In this document: positions 1-10,366 of the stretch, in pieces
How positions within the stretch are numbered: the first letter of the stretch is position 1
Layout of the letters: each line of letters begins with the position of its first letter
Source: Pomphorhynchus laevis
Lineage: Eukaryota > Acanthocephala > Palaeacanthocephala > Echinorhynchida > Pomphorhynchidae
NCBI GenBank assembly: GCA_012934845.2
Contig: WNNJ02001620.1
Coordinates: 1 to 64,000, forward strand
Reading direction: 5' to 3'
DNA: 64,000 nucleotides
Program-made: the position numbers and the translations under genes
Notes under the pieces: generated by a model
What the model was told of the DNA's origin: nothing
What the model saw: the letters and a program-made list of their open reading frames with translations, nothing else
Databases searched by the model: none

Positions 1-235
1 CATATCTAATTCTGATAACTCTGGCAACATTTAATAATTGCGTTTACAAAATCAATTTCAAATTCGCAACCAGTCGGCCAATAACTCTGGCAACATTTAA
101 TAATTGCGTTTACAAAATCAATTTCAAATTCGCAACCAGTCGACCAATTATTAACGGTGTTTGATTTCACCGATAAATCTAAGGCATCTGCACAATCTAA
201 CTCTGGGTCATCATTTTTGATAAAAAAATTAAACA
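1..235 (-). pseudogene. Fragment of the zinc-finger exon (copy A, outer piece) with an in-frame tandem duplication
   Basis: On the minus strand this encodes the middle of the zinc-finger protein seen whole at 38,371-39,279. It includes the acidic stretch and the DLSVK motif, followed by an NNW...TGCEFEID stretch. There is no complete finger. A 66-bp unit (22 codons) is tandemly repeated: the same bases start at 23 and again at 89, adding the peptide block WPTGCEFEIDFV... twice without breaking the frame. A second, longer fragment of the same exon lies at 875-1,358, so the exon is duplicated here as well. The piece runs off the window edge, so its 3' part is not visible. It is a decayed gene copy rather than a functional gene. 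Confidence 0.75.
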
Positions 236-300
236 AAACCTTAAATTTGATAAAGCTCTTAAAATAAACGTTTAATTAATAGTTTGGAATATGTGTTTAA

Positions 301-681
301 ATCAATTATGGAATTTACATCCCTGTCAATAGAAAATTAACTCCTAAAAATTGTAACATCAAGTTTATTGGCGATGATCATGACTCGACAAGTGCTGCCC
401 AGGCATACGTGAAGGTTATTATTAATGCGGAATCGTATTGTGAAATAAAAATCAATTCAGCTGAAGTATTCAAATTATTATCTCAACATAGAGCTGATAT
501 AAAGAGAAAACACACGTTTCATTTTATCTTGAGACAAGGATGTTTGCTGATCATTTTAGGAAATACATCCGATGTCAAAGCTGCATTCAATGCTCTAGTT
601 AGTATTTGCGGTAGTTCTCTTAGCTTTGATAGCGGTCTAATTGCTCTACTCAATTGCTTTAAACATGTATCACTTTTATAA
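301..681 (+). CDS. Unrecognised 126-codon open segment, possible captured exon
   Basis: The frame is open from just after the TAA at 298-300 to the TAA at 679-681 and has no ATG in its upstream half, so it may be an exon or a gene fragment rather than a whole gene. The peptide starts INYGIYIPVNRKLTPK and continues with a mixed alpha/beta-looking region rich in Lys, Ile and Ser. I see no signal peptide, zinc motif or repeat, and I do not recognise the family. It sits between two fragments of the zinc-finger exon (1-235 and 875-1,358), where copies B and C have no such sequence, so it arrived by insertion or rearrangement. Its balanced composition in AT-rich surroundings argues for past coding. 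A chance ORF is the alternative. Confidence 0.35.
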   Translation: MNYGIYIPVNRKLTPKNCNIKFIGDDHDSTSAAQAYVKVIINAESYCEIKINSAEVFKLLSQHRADIKRKHTFHFILRQGCLLIILGNTSDVKAAFNALVSICGSSLSFDSGLIALLNCFKHVSLL

Positions 682-874
682 AAGCTTTCGATACTCAATT
701 TGAGATATTACTCTAAATTTAGATTTATTATTTAAATATTTTTTAGTTTAATTTTTTCAATAGATCGAACAAAAATTCTCCAGAACTCAACTTTATATAT
801 TTTATAAAAGATATAAAATTTTGTTTAAATAAAATTTAAATATATAAAATTTCTTTTACAAAATCAATTTTAAG
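682..874. other. AT-rich stretch without visible gene
   Basis: Runs of A and T dominate. I see no coding frame or known repeat. It separates the unrecognised open segment from the next zinc-finger fragment. Confidence 0.5.
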
Positions 875-1358
875 ATGAAATTAAATTCTTCTGTTGGTTT
901 CGTGTTCATGGCCATTATCTAATTCTGATAATTTAATATTAAACTCTGGCAACATTGAATAATTTAGTTTTCATACTCAATTTCAAATTCGCAACTAATC
1001 GGCCAATTATTAACGGTGTTTGCTTTCACCGATAAATCTAAGACATCCGCACAATCTAACTCTGGGTCATCATTTTCGCCATTATTATTTTTGTATCGTT
1101 TTTCACTGTTGTTGCTTTGGGCAGTAATTGGTGACTCCATTTTTACATTAATAGTGTTGTTGCCAATACTAGTATCAGAATTTTTTGAACGCTTGTTGGA
1201 ATTTAACATTAATCTGAATATCCGCATCTAATGGTGGTGGCGATTCAAATCTATGTTTCTCTTGCCAGTGCTTATTAAGGCTCTTTCGCCACTTATAACA
1301 ATTGCCACAATGAACAGGCATATCGAATTCCGGCATTGTCCATGCCGATTATTCTGTA
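875..1358 (-). pseudogene. Zinc-finger exon, copy A (broken, N-terminal half)
   Basis: This is the minus-strand homologue of the B exon at 38,371-39,295. The intron acceptor and first codons are kept (MDNAGIRYACSL on the minus strand from 1,343). A 2-base loss relative to B in the first finger then shifts the frame, so the reading starting there ends within about 16 codons. Further along, the frame resumes with the SIGNNTINV...ESPITAQSNN region, the acidic segment and DLSVK (964-1,227). Fingers 2 to 4 are absent. The copy is therefore a pseudogene. Upstream intron sequence (1,359-3,765) still aligns with B, so this was a genomic duplication and not a retrocopy. Confidence 0.8.
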
Positions 1359-3765
1359 CCTAAATGATTATCGAAATTATATTAAAAAATATATAACTCG
1401 AAAAGCTTTAATTAAATCAAATACAAAATGTTCTAATAAAGTGTCAGCTTAGAATAGTATTATTGCAAAAACAAAAACTATTTATATTATAATTTTAGAC
1501 ATTTCAATACAATTACTGATTGTAGCAGCCCAATTTATTTGTACATTTATTTGCGTTTAAAATAGAACTAAAAACAAATCTGAAAATTCTCCATGATCGT
1601 TTTGAAATTTAATTCAAAGCATTCTTTGCAGTAACAAACAGCGCTTACATGAGTTTAGAAAATATTTCAAAAGTTGCAAAAACACTCAATTAAGTACATT
1701 AAAAAGGTGTCATCACTTACTTCGCTTGATCGACGCGTGCGTTATATGTTTGTTTCTGTTGACAATCACGTCCATCGAAGGATTAAATTGGTTGGCAACA
1801 TAATCGATCCTTAAATATATATGCATATCGAGAAACTTCTATTCAAATAAAATTTAATTTTGCAAACTACATGATTTTGCAATTGATTTTATCTATTAAT
1901 TTCATTCGAATGTTTTTCATTCTAAAATTCGTTGATTTTAGTAGTTAGTAATTATTTAATTTAGTAATTTACTTTAATTTTTGTAGAACAAAAATTTAAT
2001 TTTTCTCGTTCCAATTGAGCTATTAAAATATTATTAACATTACAACGTCTTACAATTATTGAAATCATTTTTAACGTTTGAATTTCTTTTACATTATTGT
2101 AACAGTTTTAATTTAAAACATTCATACATTACCGAATTTGAAATTGATTAAATTAACGTTTTTATCAAGCATGAATTTGTAATTTCTCTACATCAAGATG
2201 CTCAACCTTAGTATATCACAAGCATTGTGAATAAATATCAAACAACGGTATTTTACATAAACATATTTTAGAGCGGCAACGTTAATATATTCTTAATGTA
2301 CATTGAGACGCAAAGACAGATTTTAAAATTAGTATTATGAACAAAAGATAAATTTAATGCATTCATTCCTGAAACGTTTTTATCTATAGCAAGTTCTAAT
2401 TCAATGTAATACATTTATGGCATTTTATTGCACTTCTCCCTCATTGCAATTATTTTGTCGATTAAATTGTGTGTGACAAAAATATTTTTATGTAAAGAAC
2501 GCATTTATAACAATAAAATTAATCAATTTATAATGTGTATCGTTCATATTAATAAAAGAATTTTAACTAAATTGAAAGTTTATATATGTAGGTACTTTTT
2601 TAAAACTAGATTTCAAAATGCTAACTTGTCATTTGTTAATATAAAGCTGAATTGTATCTAAAAGAAGTGAGATTTTGTTAAGATGCATTTTTGACGTTAC
2701 TAGTTTGTCCTTTTTATAAACTTCTTCGGTTTGAATAGTTGTACTTACATTTAAAAAAGTTTCTTCTCCAGGTACATTAAAAATATTTTGTCGGGATTCC
2801 TCTGGATCATAGGTAAAATTATCACAATTATTATCAACATTCTGCACTGAATAAGTGCATTCATTGTCTCGGATAATTTTTCGTGGAATGTACTGTTTAC
2901 GCCTAGATTAAAAAAATAATTACATTTCAATATTAGCATAATTTTTATAACAATTTTTACGACATAAATAATATTTTTATCGAACAAAAATGTGCATATG
3001 TAATTTGCACATAAACCGAAAACTTAGCTGATGAAATTGCTGGCTTTATAAAAGTATGAATTGTATATAAAATGAATCAGAGGTATATGTACCCAAGTAA
3101 AATAAATATCTTAATTTGGAATCAAAAATATTGCATTGAAATGTCGATGTTTTGACGAATTTGCTCAAGTCTTTAAAACAATCCTCAAAACTTAAAATTT
3201 AGCAAAATAATTGTGCAACAAATAAATGTACTGTAGATATGCCTCTTTTACGTTTTACTAAATCATAAGTATTTTGATAATGTTATTTTACTTTATGTTA
3301 CTTTATTTTACTTAATATTCATATATTACAACTTACTGATTTATTTATTTCATGTCATTAATGTCTTAATAACAAATGCTAACTAGGAAAATAACATTTC
3401 TGCAATGGTTATACAGAAACATAAACTCGAATTCTTCCGTGGTATATTCCGAACAAAAATTTTATTTTGTAAAATCCAATTTTTGACGGATATGTTCAAA
3501 CCGTTAGAAAATTTAGCAGAACTAATCATTTAGGCAAATAACTGTGCAGCAAATATATATCTATAATACAAGGCAATGTAATCAGATTTGTTAAATTCGA
3601 ATTCATAATAACATATTTTAGTTTCTTCAAGCCTTTTATACGAGTAACGGAAGGTTAAGAAATAAATGTATCTTTAATCAAAAATGATCAGTATCTAATG
3701 ATTGTAGGACCCTTATTTGAATTATCTCATAAGTAAATTAAATTAATGTACTAATATTATTGCCA
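1359..3765 (-). repeat. Intron-like block of copy A (third copy of the palindrome arm sequence)
   Basis: The block aligns base for base, with scattered substitutions and small indels, to 39,296-41,660 in the same orientation, and to about 61,330-63,696 in inverted orientation. It contains the 154-bp exon at 2,749-2,902. Homology stops near 3,765, where the B arm continues differently. The divergence from B is visibly greater than that between the two palindrome arms, so A split off earlier. Confidence 0.8.
2749..2902 (-). CDS. 154-bp internal coding exon, copy A
   Basis: On the minus strand a pyrimidine-rich TTTAATCTAG acceptor is followed by 154 bases and a GTAAGT donor. Only one frame is open through the exon. 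It begins with one leftover base, then RKQYIPRKIIRDNECTYS, then an Asn/Asp/Glu-rich stretch, and ends NVPGEETFLN on a codon boundary. The same length, frame and splice signals occur at 40,663-40,816 and 62,176-62,329. Conservation in three copies of otherwise drifting intron DNA is good evidence for a real exon. No domain is recognised. The incoming phase matches that of the zinc-finger exon, but the outgoing phase does not lead into it. Whether copy A is transcribed cannot be told, since its zinc-finger exon is broken. Confidence 0.6.
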
Positions 3766-4206
3766 AAAGTTGAATAACTTTTTTATTTAAAAGTTAAATA
3801 ATTTTTTTATTTATATTATATTTTATAAATACGAGAAACTAGTGCATTTATAACATAATTCGATGGTTAAAAATTATTTGAATTATATTTTTATATTATA
3901 TTTACAATATTTTGTTCATTTACAAATAAAAATATTAAGAAATATAAGAAACTAGTAGAGAAATTTTTTTTTAACTAAATCTTATACGTTGAACAAAGAA
4001 AGAACAAAAGTTTTTTATGGACAATAAATAAAAATAAAATTTTAAAGAATAAAATATAAAATGTACTATGAAATTTTAAACAAACCATTAAATCGAATTT
4101 ACAATGAATATTTCAATAGCAAAAGTTCGTTAAATCATTCGTCAAACTTTATAACTACATAATTTTATGTAGAATGAACAATTGCATACACGAGCGAGTA
4201 TCATCA
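3766..4206. other. AT-rich spacer
   Basis: Very AT-rich sequence with short T-tracts. I see no ORF of note and no homology to other parts of the window. Confidence 0.5.
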
Positions 4207-4655
4207 TTTGGTCGGCTTCATCAATTATCCTCGTGTGAATTATTTAATCCTAGATGCAGCACTTTACACTACAATCAGCGTAGGTGGACCTCATTAGCAG
4301 TGAGCCTACGCCTACCTTTCGTGTTTCGGTCATTTAATTATCTGCTGAAAATTTCCTCTGCTGCCTTTCTGTAAAAACAAACGATACAGTTTGTAAAGAA
4401 AACATTTCCACTTGTGCAAACTGTACGTTGCATCCGTCTTTTGAAACCAAAAGACGGAAATAGCACTACAGTTGACGTAATATCACTACAGAATAGCAGC
4501 AGAGGAAAAGATTTCAGCAGATAATTAAAGGGCCGAAGCAACAAAGGTAGGCGTAGGCTCACCGCTGATGAGGTCCACCTACGATGATTGTAGTGTACAG
4601 TGCTGCATCTAGAATTAAAGAATTCACACGAGGATAATTGATGAAGCCGACCCAA
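4207..4655. repeat. Fold-back (long inverted repeat) element
   Basis: Two arms of about 165-170 bp, 4,207-4,373 and 4,485-4,655, are reverse complements at roughly 85-90 percent. They flank a ~110-bp loop. The loop carries its own perfect hairpin at 4,434-4,457, with a 10-bp stem (CCGTCTTTTG) and a 4-base loop. The 12-mer ATAATTTTATGT occurs on both sides (4,159-4,170 and 4,659-4,670), but on the left it stands about 37 bases off the arm, so it is only a weak candidate target-site duplication. Open frames through the arms (for example minus 4,338-4,655) are mirror images of each other and unlikely to be genes. It could be a fold-back or MITE-type DNA transposon, or a long-hairpin RNA locus. 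Confidence 0.8.
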
Positions 4656-4944
4656 TGATAATTTTATGTCTTACATTTTCTCAATGCCATTATTTTATTA
4701 ATGCAAATGCAAACTTTGATTGGAATATTCGATTTTGAAATAATGATTATTCATATTTTTGATCCTACTTTCTGCGCACTTGAGGCTCAGAAAGTTTGAT
4801 AATTATCAGATTTTTTAGTTTGTGAATAGGATGAAGTTCCCCAATACCATCATTCCAGTGAAGGTTAACAAACCTCTTACCCCGTTCGTAGAAAAAGTCG
4901 ATGATACCTGAGATTTTAAAAATAATATAATTTTTTTGACAAAA
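4656..4944. other. Flank of the LINE cluster, no gene recognised
   Basis: AT-rich host-like DNA. A short plus-strand frame at 4,831-4,911 starts MKFPNTIIPVKVNKPL and ends within 30 codons. It is too short to call. The LINE cluster begins at its right edge with a minus-oriented LINE 3' end. Confidence 0.4.
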
Positions 4945-5059
4945 ATAATAATAAAGATTTTCTTAATAAAAAATAATGCATGGTGAAAAAAATAAATAAA
5001 TAAATGTTAGGCCAGTTACAAGAAAATCAAAGGAATTCAACAAGACAACATGTGTAGGT

Positions 5060-7513
5060 CTTCCATGCTCACAGCCTCAAATCCAGGAGGATCTGAGCCC
5101 CCAACCGATCCAACAAATCGCATTCCGACTGAGCCACCCGGGGTATTTCACCTCCCGAAGAATCCAATCGGCGCGGACTATGCTCGGTAAACGAGAGACG
5201 AGGAGCTTGAGAAACCTTAGCCTTTACTCAGGGGGACGTCCTCTCGAAAAAAAGACTAATCCCGAGATAGGCCAGGTACCCCAAAGGCGTACCTGGGCTC
5301 TCCTTTCAATGACTGATGCTGATCCCGTTTCAGGGGCCACATAGCTTTCTTCAGGATACCTTTGAGTATATCTAGGTCAGCTTTCGCCGATCAGTTCACC
5401 GTATCGGTGAACCAGGTATTTTACTCGACTTGTGAAAACAGGGAGTGGTTCAGACGTAAATATGGAGAAGAGCGCAGAAAATGCTAATCTCTTAAGTTTT
5501 TGTTTTGTAGCGGGGGTGCCATTAAAGACAACCACCTGCGATTTAGCGGAGTTTAAGATAAGATTGGATTTGGGTAGCTGGTCTTTTAATCTTAAAAAGA
5601 ACCGGCTGATGTCATAGACTACGTCTTTGCATCTGTGTCTAGTGAACAGGACTGTGGTGTAATCAGCGTGCACCACTAGGCGTTGTTCGCGTTTAAATAT
5701 TTTGAATAGGTTAATGGAGGCAGCAAAGTACAAGATAGGAGAAATTGGGGAATTTTGAGGCACATCCGTAATAGGGTAGAACTGACGCGCATCAGGGTTA
5801 TTCTTATAGTAAAATTGCTTGGTATACAGCAGAATCTCAACCCTGTTCACAATTCTCGCAGCAACCCGAGGGACCTAAGAGAAGAGATCACAAAGGAAAT
5901 GGAGATGCGGTCAAATGCAGTAGAAAAGTCAAGGAAAACGGCCACTACCAGACGATGGCTATTTTCCCGACAAAACTGCTCCACCTCACCTACTGCTGAA
6001 TGGACCGAGCGACCTTTGACGAACCCATGAAAACCGAAATGGATCAAATTACGCTTTAACATATGGTCGCGGATTTTACGCGAAAGCGCTTTTTCGTAAA
6101 TCGACACGAGGGCATTTTGTATCGAGATGGGACGCAGGTCTTTAAGACAAGAGCAAGATTTAACCTTAGGGATAAAAACACGTTTACTAATATTGATGCC
6201 TGCTACATCGGAAGGGGAAGCTAAAAGCATTGTGACGGCCACCTCTCTTCTCTGATCAGCAGTCAAAAGCGGACATACCCGAGAAGAAAGTTGAGCGACG
6301 GATTTGGAGGTAGTGGACCCCAGGAGTCGAGAATATCATTTACCGATAAATCCCTACTCCTGTAGTCACCCCAGGGCGGGATTGGTTGAGGTGATTGAGT
6401 GGCTCCATAATTGTGATGGGCTAGTGACTCATCCAAAACTTTATCAAGGCCTATCTTACCTATCCAAACCAATGCTCTATCCTTCCAACATACAAACTTC
6501 TCCTTCTTGAATACCTTCCAAAAGAAAGACTGAGCCGGCTTAAGACTGGCAATACTCGCCTTATCCTTACTCAGCTGGAACCTATACCTAGTGCTCCAGT
6601 ATTCAGTCGAGATAGTTTGTCTTGCGAAAGCAGAGAGATTAGGGAGGATAAGTAATTTGGCTAAGACCTTAAGTTTTGTTGGAGTTGGATTAAAAATGCG
6701 ACCTTTATAGGTAGTCGAAAGAATCCCGATAGCTCGCGAAAAGAGGTAGGTATTGAATTCGGTTAGACTCTCATTTCCTATCCGGGGGAAGCGTTGGATA
6801 GCCGCCTGAAAGAAGGCCACTGATTGGATCAAAGTGAAACCTCCTTCTCAGCAGCGTGTCCTGCTCTATCTGCCAACGAATGAAGTCATGAGAGTTGGAC
6901 AGCTGTTGACGCGACTGCTCCGTAGAGAGGGATTTAAGCAACCACATCGAGTGGAGCAGTAAAATATTGAGGATTGAATTCGTTGATATGTAATGAAAGG
7001 AAGGGGACGGTGGTTTATGAATGAAGTAACCGTTCCTAGCTCTGCGTATCGATGCGTTGATCCAACGACCAGTTCTGTCGTTGAAATCTCCTAGTATCAT
7101 GTCATATCCGCCGTCAATAATCCCATCCAGGAGTTCACGGTTCTTGTGAGTCTCCCCTGGACGAATGTAGACATTGGCTAGACTGAGACGTTTACCGTTC
7201 TTAACGAGTGAAACTACCAAACAAGACAGGGCTGCAGAGAATTAATTCAACAGGAGGGAAGACCTTAGGGAGCATTTAACTAATGTCAAGAGTCCTTGAG
7301 ATGAAGAGTAGAGATGTGGGGTTATGTACGGAGTATAGTGGGCATAAATGTGCTTTGGGATGTGTCGAGTAATGTCCTGGGGAGACGAATAGACTGCGTC
7401 TCCTGAAGGACTATAATATCTGCGTCTCTTCCAGATAAAAGTCTAAGGGCATGAGCACTTCCCGAATTCCACTGAAGAATATACAGTGAAAAAGGCTCGG
7501 GTTTACTCAACAT
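5060..7513 (-). pseudogene. LINE unit 1 ORF2 (endonuclease and reverse transcriptase), broken
   Basis: Pieces on the minus strand match the intact ORF2 in order. The N-terminal LQWNSG and VLQET endonuclease motifs are at 7,322-7,513 and GDFNDRTGRW is in 6,771-7,220. The linker is in 6,263-6,832. The RPISIQNALVSIYEKAL, FHGFVKGRS and FLDFSTAFD blocks are in 5,847-6,266. The region of the YADD motif and the VKYL block are in 5,377-5,850, where the catalytic motif reads HADYTT rather than YADDTT. At least four frame changes separate these pieces. The enzyme cannot work as it stands. Confidence 0.8.
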
Positions 7514-7956
7514 TGTGTTAAATTAATTAGAAGAAGGATGCCAACCTAGACAAAACTAGGTGCAAGAGGATTGCCCCCTTGCCACTAGCCCCATCACAGG
7601 CCAGACCCCCAGGCAATATCTTCATTTCCCTGAGAGGCACTTAAGTCTTTTAGAATCTATCCCACTTTAAGTAAGCGAACCATTCTGGCAGAACCCCCTT
7701 CTTAGTTCGGTGGGTGGGGTTTTACTTTAGGTCTACTGGAACCTAAGTGACAGTAGGAGTGACCAGAGGGATAAAAAAGGCGTTTAGCTCAGCGATGATT
7801 GTGCGTTTTTGATTCGCTAAAAGTGTAAGGATGTCGTTGTTCGACATTCCGACTGGAGCAGCAGCTTCTACATAGGAGTGAGACGGGGGTTTCATAAATC
7901 GTTGACGATATTTCTTGAACGAGGCGCACTTGCACTTCCTCAATTATTGTAAATTT

Positions 7957-8604
7957 TTAGATAAAACCCATAAAGGGGTTGCCTGAGGAACGGGATAATA
8001 GTAATCCACTATCTAAGTCAGCATTCGCAAATCCAACTGAGAGGGGCTCGCGCCCCTTCCCCAGTGCTTGCCTAACTGAGTGCAATTTGAAGCGAATCTT
8101 GAGCTTGTTCGAGTCATCCTCGTCTAAGTACAGTGGAAAGTTCGAAATATTAAGGCTACATCGGAGCGGCTTGATAGTGATCGATCCGTGATCAAGATAA
8201 TGCTCCTCGAAATGAGCCTTATACTCATCCAATATTGAGGCGTTAGTAAAAGAAATCTTCACTGAGTTGGGATAAACCTTAACAGAGTTAAATATAACTC
8301 TTTTGTCGTGAAAACTAATAAAATCACGAAGAAACGTTTGGAACAAGAATTGTTTTTCAATAGGTTTTGACGCCTGTATTATGCACAAGTGTGCTAGCTT
8401 TGGAATAGAGGATAATATCCCCATATCCGAGTCCAGAAAACAAAAATCACCACTTATTTGTGAGTCCGTCCTACCTTTGGAAGAGAATTGATGACCAAGA
8501 ACATTCGCTTCTTCTTGTTTGCTTGAAAATCGTTGCAAAATAACGAGCTTTGAAGCTCCGACATGCTTTTTTCGACGTATAAAACTTGTGCAACAAAATG
8601 ACAT
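7957..8604 (-). pseudogene. LINE unit 1 ORF1 (gag-like), N-terminal part
   Basis: A 215-codon open stretch on the minus strand. From about 8,430 on it aligns with residues 55-210 of the intact ORF1 at 24,715-25,983: the KPIEK...LFQTFLRDF block, the FNSVKVYPNSVKISF block and the final SSGNPFMG. In Jockey and I elements this region precedes the CCHC knuckles and helps assemble the RNA-protein particle. The knuckles themselves are missing. A short downstream frame, 7,743-7,943, carries the Ser/Lys-rich C-terminal tail. Confidence 0.75.
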
Positions 8605-8637
8605 AATGTGTTCTTTTTATGTTTTGTGGTATCATCA

Positions 8638-10366
8638 GCGTATACCACAAGATGTTCACCGCGTTAAAATTTTTTGTAAAGTTTAAGAGTGGCAGCAAGA
8701 AACAAGATTGGAGAAAGTGTGGAGCCTTGAAGCACACCTGTAATATGATAGGTGATAAAGGTCGTATTAATAGTAGAATCACTTGGTATACAGTAATATC
8801 TCCACCCTATTAGCAATTCTCGCAGGCAACCCGAGAGACCTGAGAGAGGAGATAACGAAGGGAATGGAGATCCGGTCAAATGCAGCTGAAAAATCAAGAA
8901 AAACAGCCACATCAAGCTGATGACTATTATCCTGACAAAACTGATACACTTCACCAATTGTTGAATGGACCGAGTCCCCTTCGACAAACCAATGAAAACT
9001 CGGTTGGATCAAATTACGCCTACATAAATGAACGCGGATTCTACGCGCAAGCGCTTTCTCGTAGATGGATATGAGGGCGTTTTGAATCGAGATGGGCCGC
9101 AGATCTTTAGGACAAGTGATTAATCTCTTTTTAGGTGAAAAAACTCGACGGCTGATGTTGATGTCCACTATGTCAGACGGGAAAGCTAATAGCATTGTGA
9201 TGGCGACCTCATTTCTCTGACTGTATGTCAAAAGCTGACAGACACGAGTGGAAAGTGGCGCGTGGGATTTGAATGTGCCTCGGAGTGGTCCCCAGGAGTT
9301 AAGGATATCTGTAACAGATAAGTCCCTACTCCTGAAGTCACACCAAGACGGGATTGGTTGATTGATTGGCTCCATAATTATGTAGGGATAGTGACTCCTT
9401 CAAAACATTATCAAGGCATATACTACCAATCCAGCCTAAAGCTATATCCTTCCAGCAGATAAACTTATCCTTCTTGAATATCTTTCAGAAGGAAGACTGA
9501 GAAGGATTAAGGTGAGCAATGCTTGCCCTATTTCTGTTTAGCTGGAACCTATATCTAAAGCTCTAGTATTCATTCGAGAGGGTCTGCCTAGCAGAAACAG
9601 AGATTCGGAAGGTGTAGCATTTTAGCCAGGGCCTTGAGTATTGTTTGACCATGAAGGGTGTTCTCCACCACAGTTAAAACAACGTGGAGTTTTGTCGCAT
9701 TTCCCAAGATGCAAGTCAGAAGAACCACAAATGCCACAAGTTTTGGGAGGATTGCATTTAGAGGCCCAGTGCCCCCCATTGGTGGCAGCTGTTACAATGG
9801 GGTATGTAAGTAAGTCAATATCTGTAACTATAAACGAGAGGTTGTGCCCCAGCAACGGTTTGCATGCGGAATTCGCTAGGCATTCGGCCTGGTCCAAAGA
9901 AGTATAGCAAAAGGCTACGGGAATAGGAGAGCCATTCCTTCAATTGATTAAATGTAGATTCGACACCTTGTATTGTTTTTCAAGCGCTTTTATATCGTTA
10001 TCTGTTAGATAGGCCATAATATTGCTTATCCTTAGTAATGCCTGGAAGTACAAATAATATTTGAACTTCAACCTCAATATTTAATGGAATTAACTATTAT
10101 CCTTTGTTTGTGAAGTTTTGTGAAGTCTCTTAGGAACTTATCGAATAAGTTCTTCCTTTCTAATGGTACGAAGAGTCTCAAGGTCACAAGATTGACCTGT
10201 TTTGGTACAGGAGGTAGTTCACTCTCCGTGCTAGGTATCAAATTAAAAGAAATAGCTCCACTTACCTCCTTTTTAGCAGCTGGAAAATCCGATTTTATTG
10301 AATGCTTTGATCACTTCGATATTACTTTATTGTACATTTTTTACCGTTCTTTTATGTGTTTGCATT
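8638..10366 (-). mobile_element. Jockey-like LINE, unit 2 (internally deleted, truncated at YADD)
   Basis: On the minus strand the unit opens immediately after the 3' tail of unit 3 (near 10,366). It shows a decayed ORF1 with knuckle motifs CGICGSSDLHLGKC and CFNCGGEHPSW (9,622-9,897), then jumps near 9,645 straight into the middle of ORF2 (LAKMLHLPNL). ORF2 then runs through DFRSRDLSVTDILNSWGPL, RPISIQNALISIYEKAL and FLDFSAAFD (8,779-9,375) to the YADDTT codons. There it stops, because unit 1 begins. It shares the rare subfamily string RGTFKSHAPLSTRVCQLL with unit 8 (22,261-22,330). Confidence 0.8.

Larger units (their letters stand above)
4945..8637 (-). mobile_element. Jockey-like LINE, unit 1 (near full length, broken)
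   Basis: On the minus strand, 5' to 3', there is a ~60-base leader, an ORF1 starting ATGTCGGAGC near 8,563, an ORF2 with endonuclease and reverse transcriptase (about 7,513-5,060), and a 3' UTR ending with the family tail TTAAGAAAATCTTTATTATT at about 4,945. The 5' end abuts the YADD codons of unit 2. ORF1 lacks the zinc-knuckle block present in the intact copy at 24,715-25,983: NPFMG at 7,957 is followed almost directly by the Lys/Ser-rich tail at 7,943, so there is an internal loss. ORF2 is split into several frames. The left edge joins non-LINE DNA. Confidence 0.85.

Noticed and set aside
4338-4655. 105-codon minus-strand frame
   Set aside because: It lies across a fold-back element and its mirror exists on the other arm, so it is a shadow of the inverted repeat.
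4895-4910. GTCGATGATACC near the 3' end of unit 1 as the second half of a target-site duplication of the YADD junction
   Set aside because: It is in the wrong orientation relative to the element and matches only nine bases, so it cannot be the direct repeat expected.
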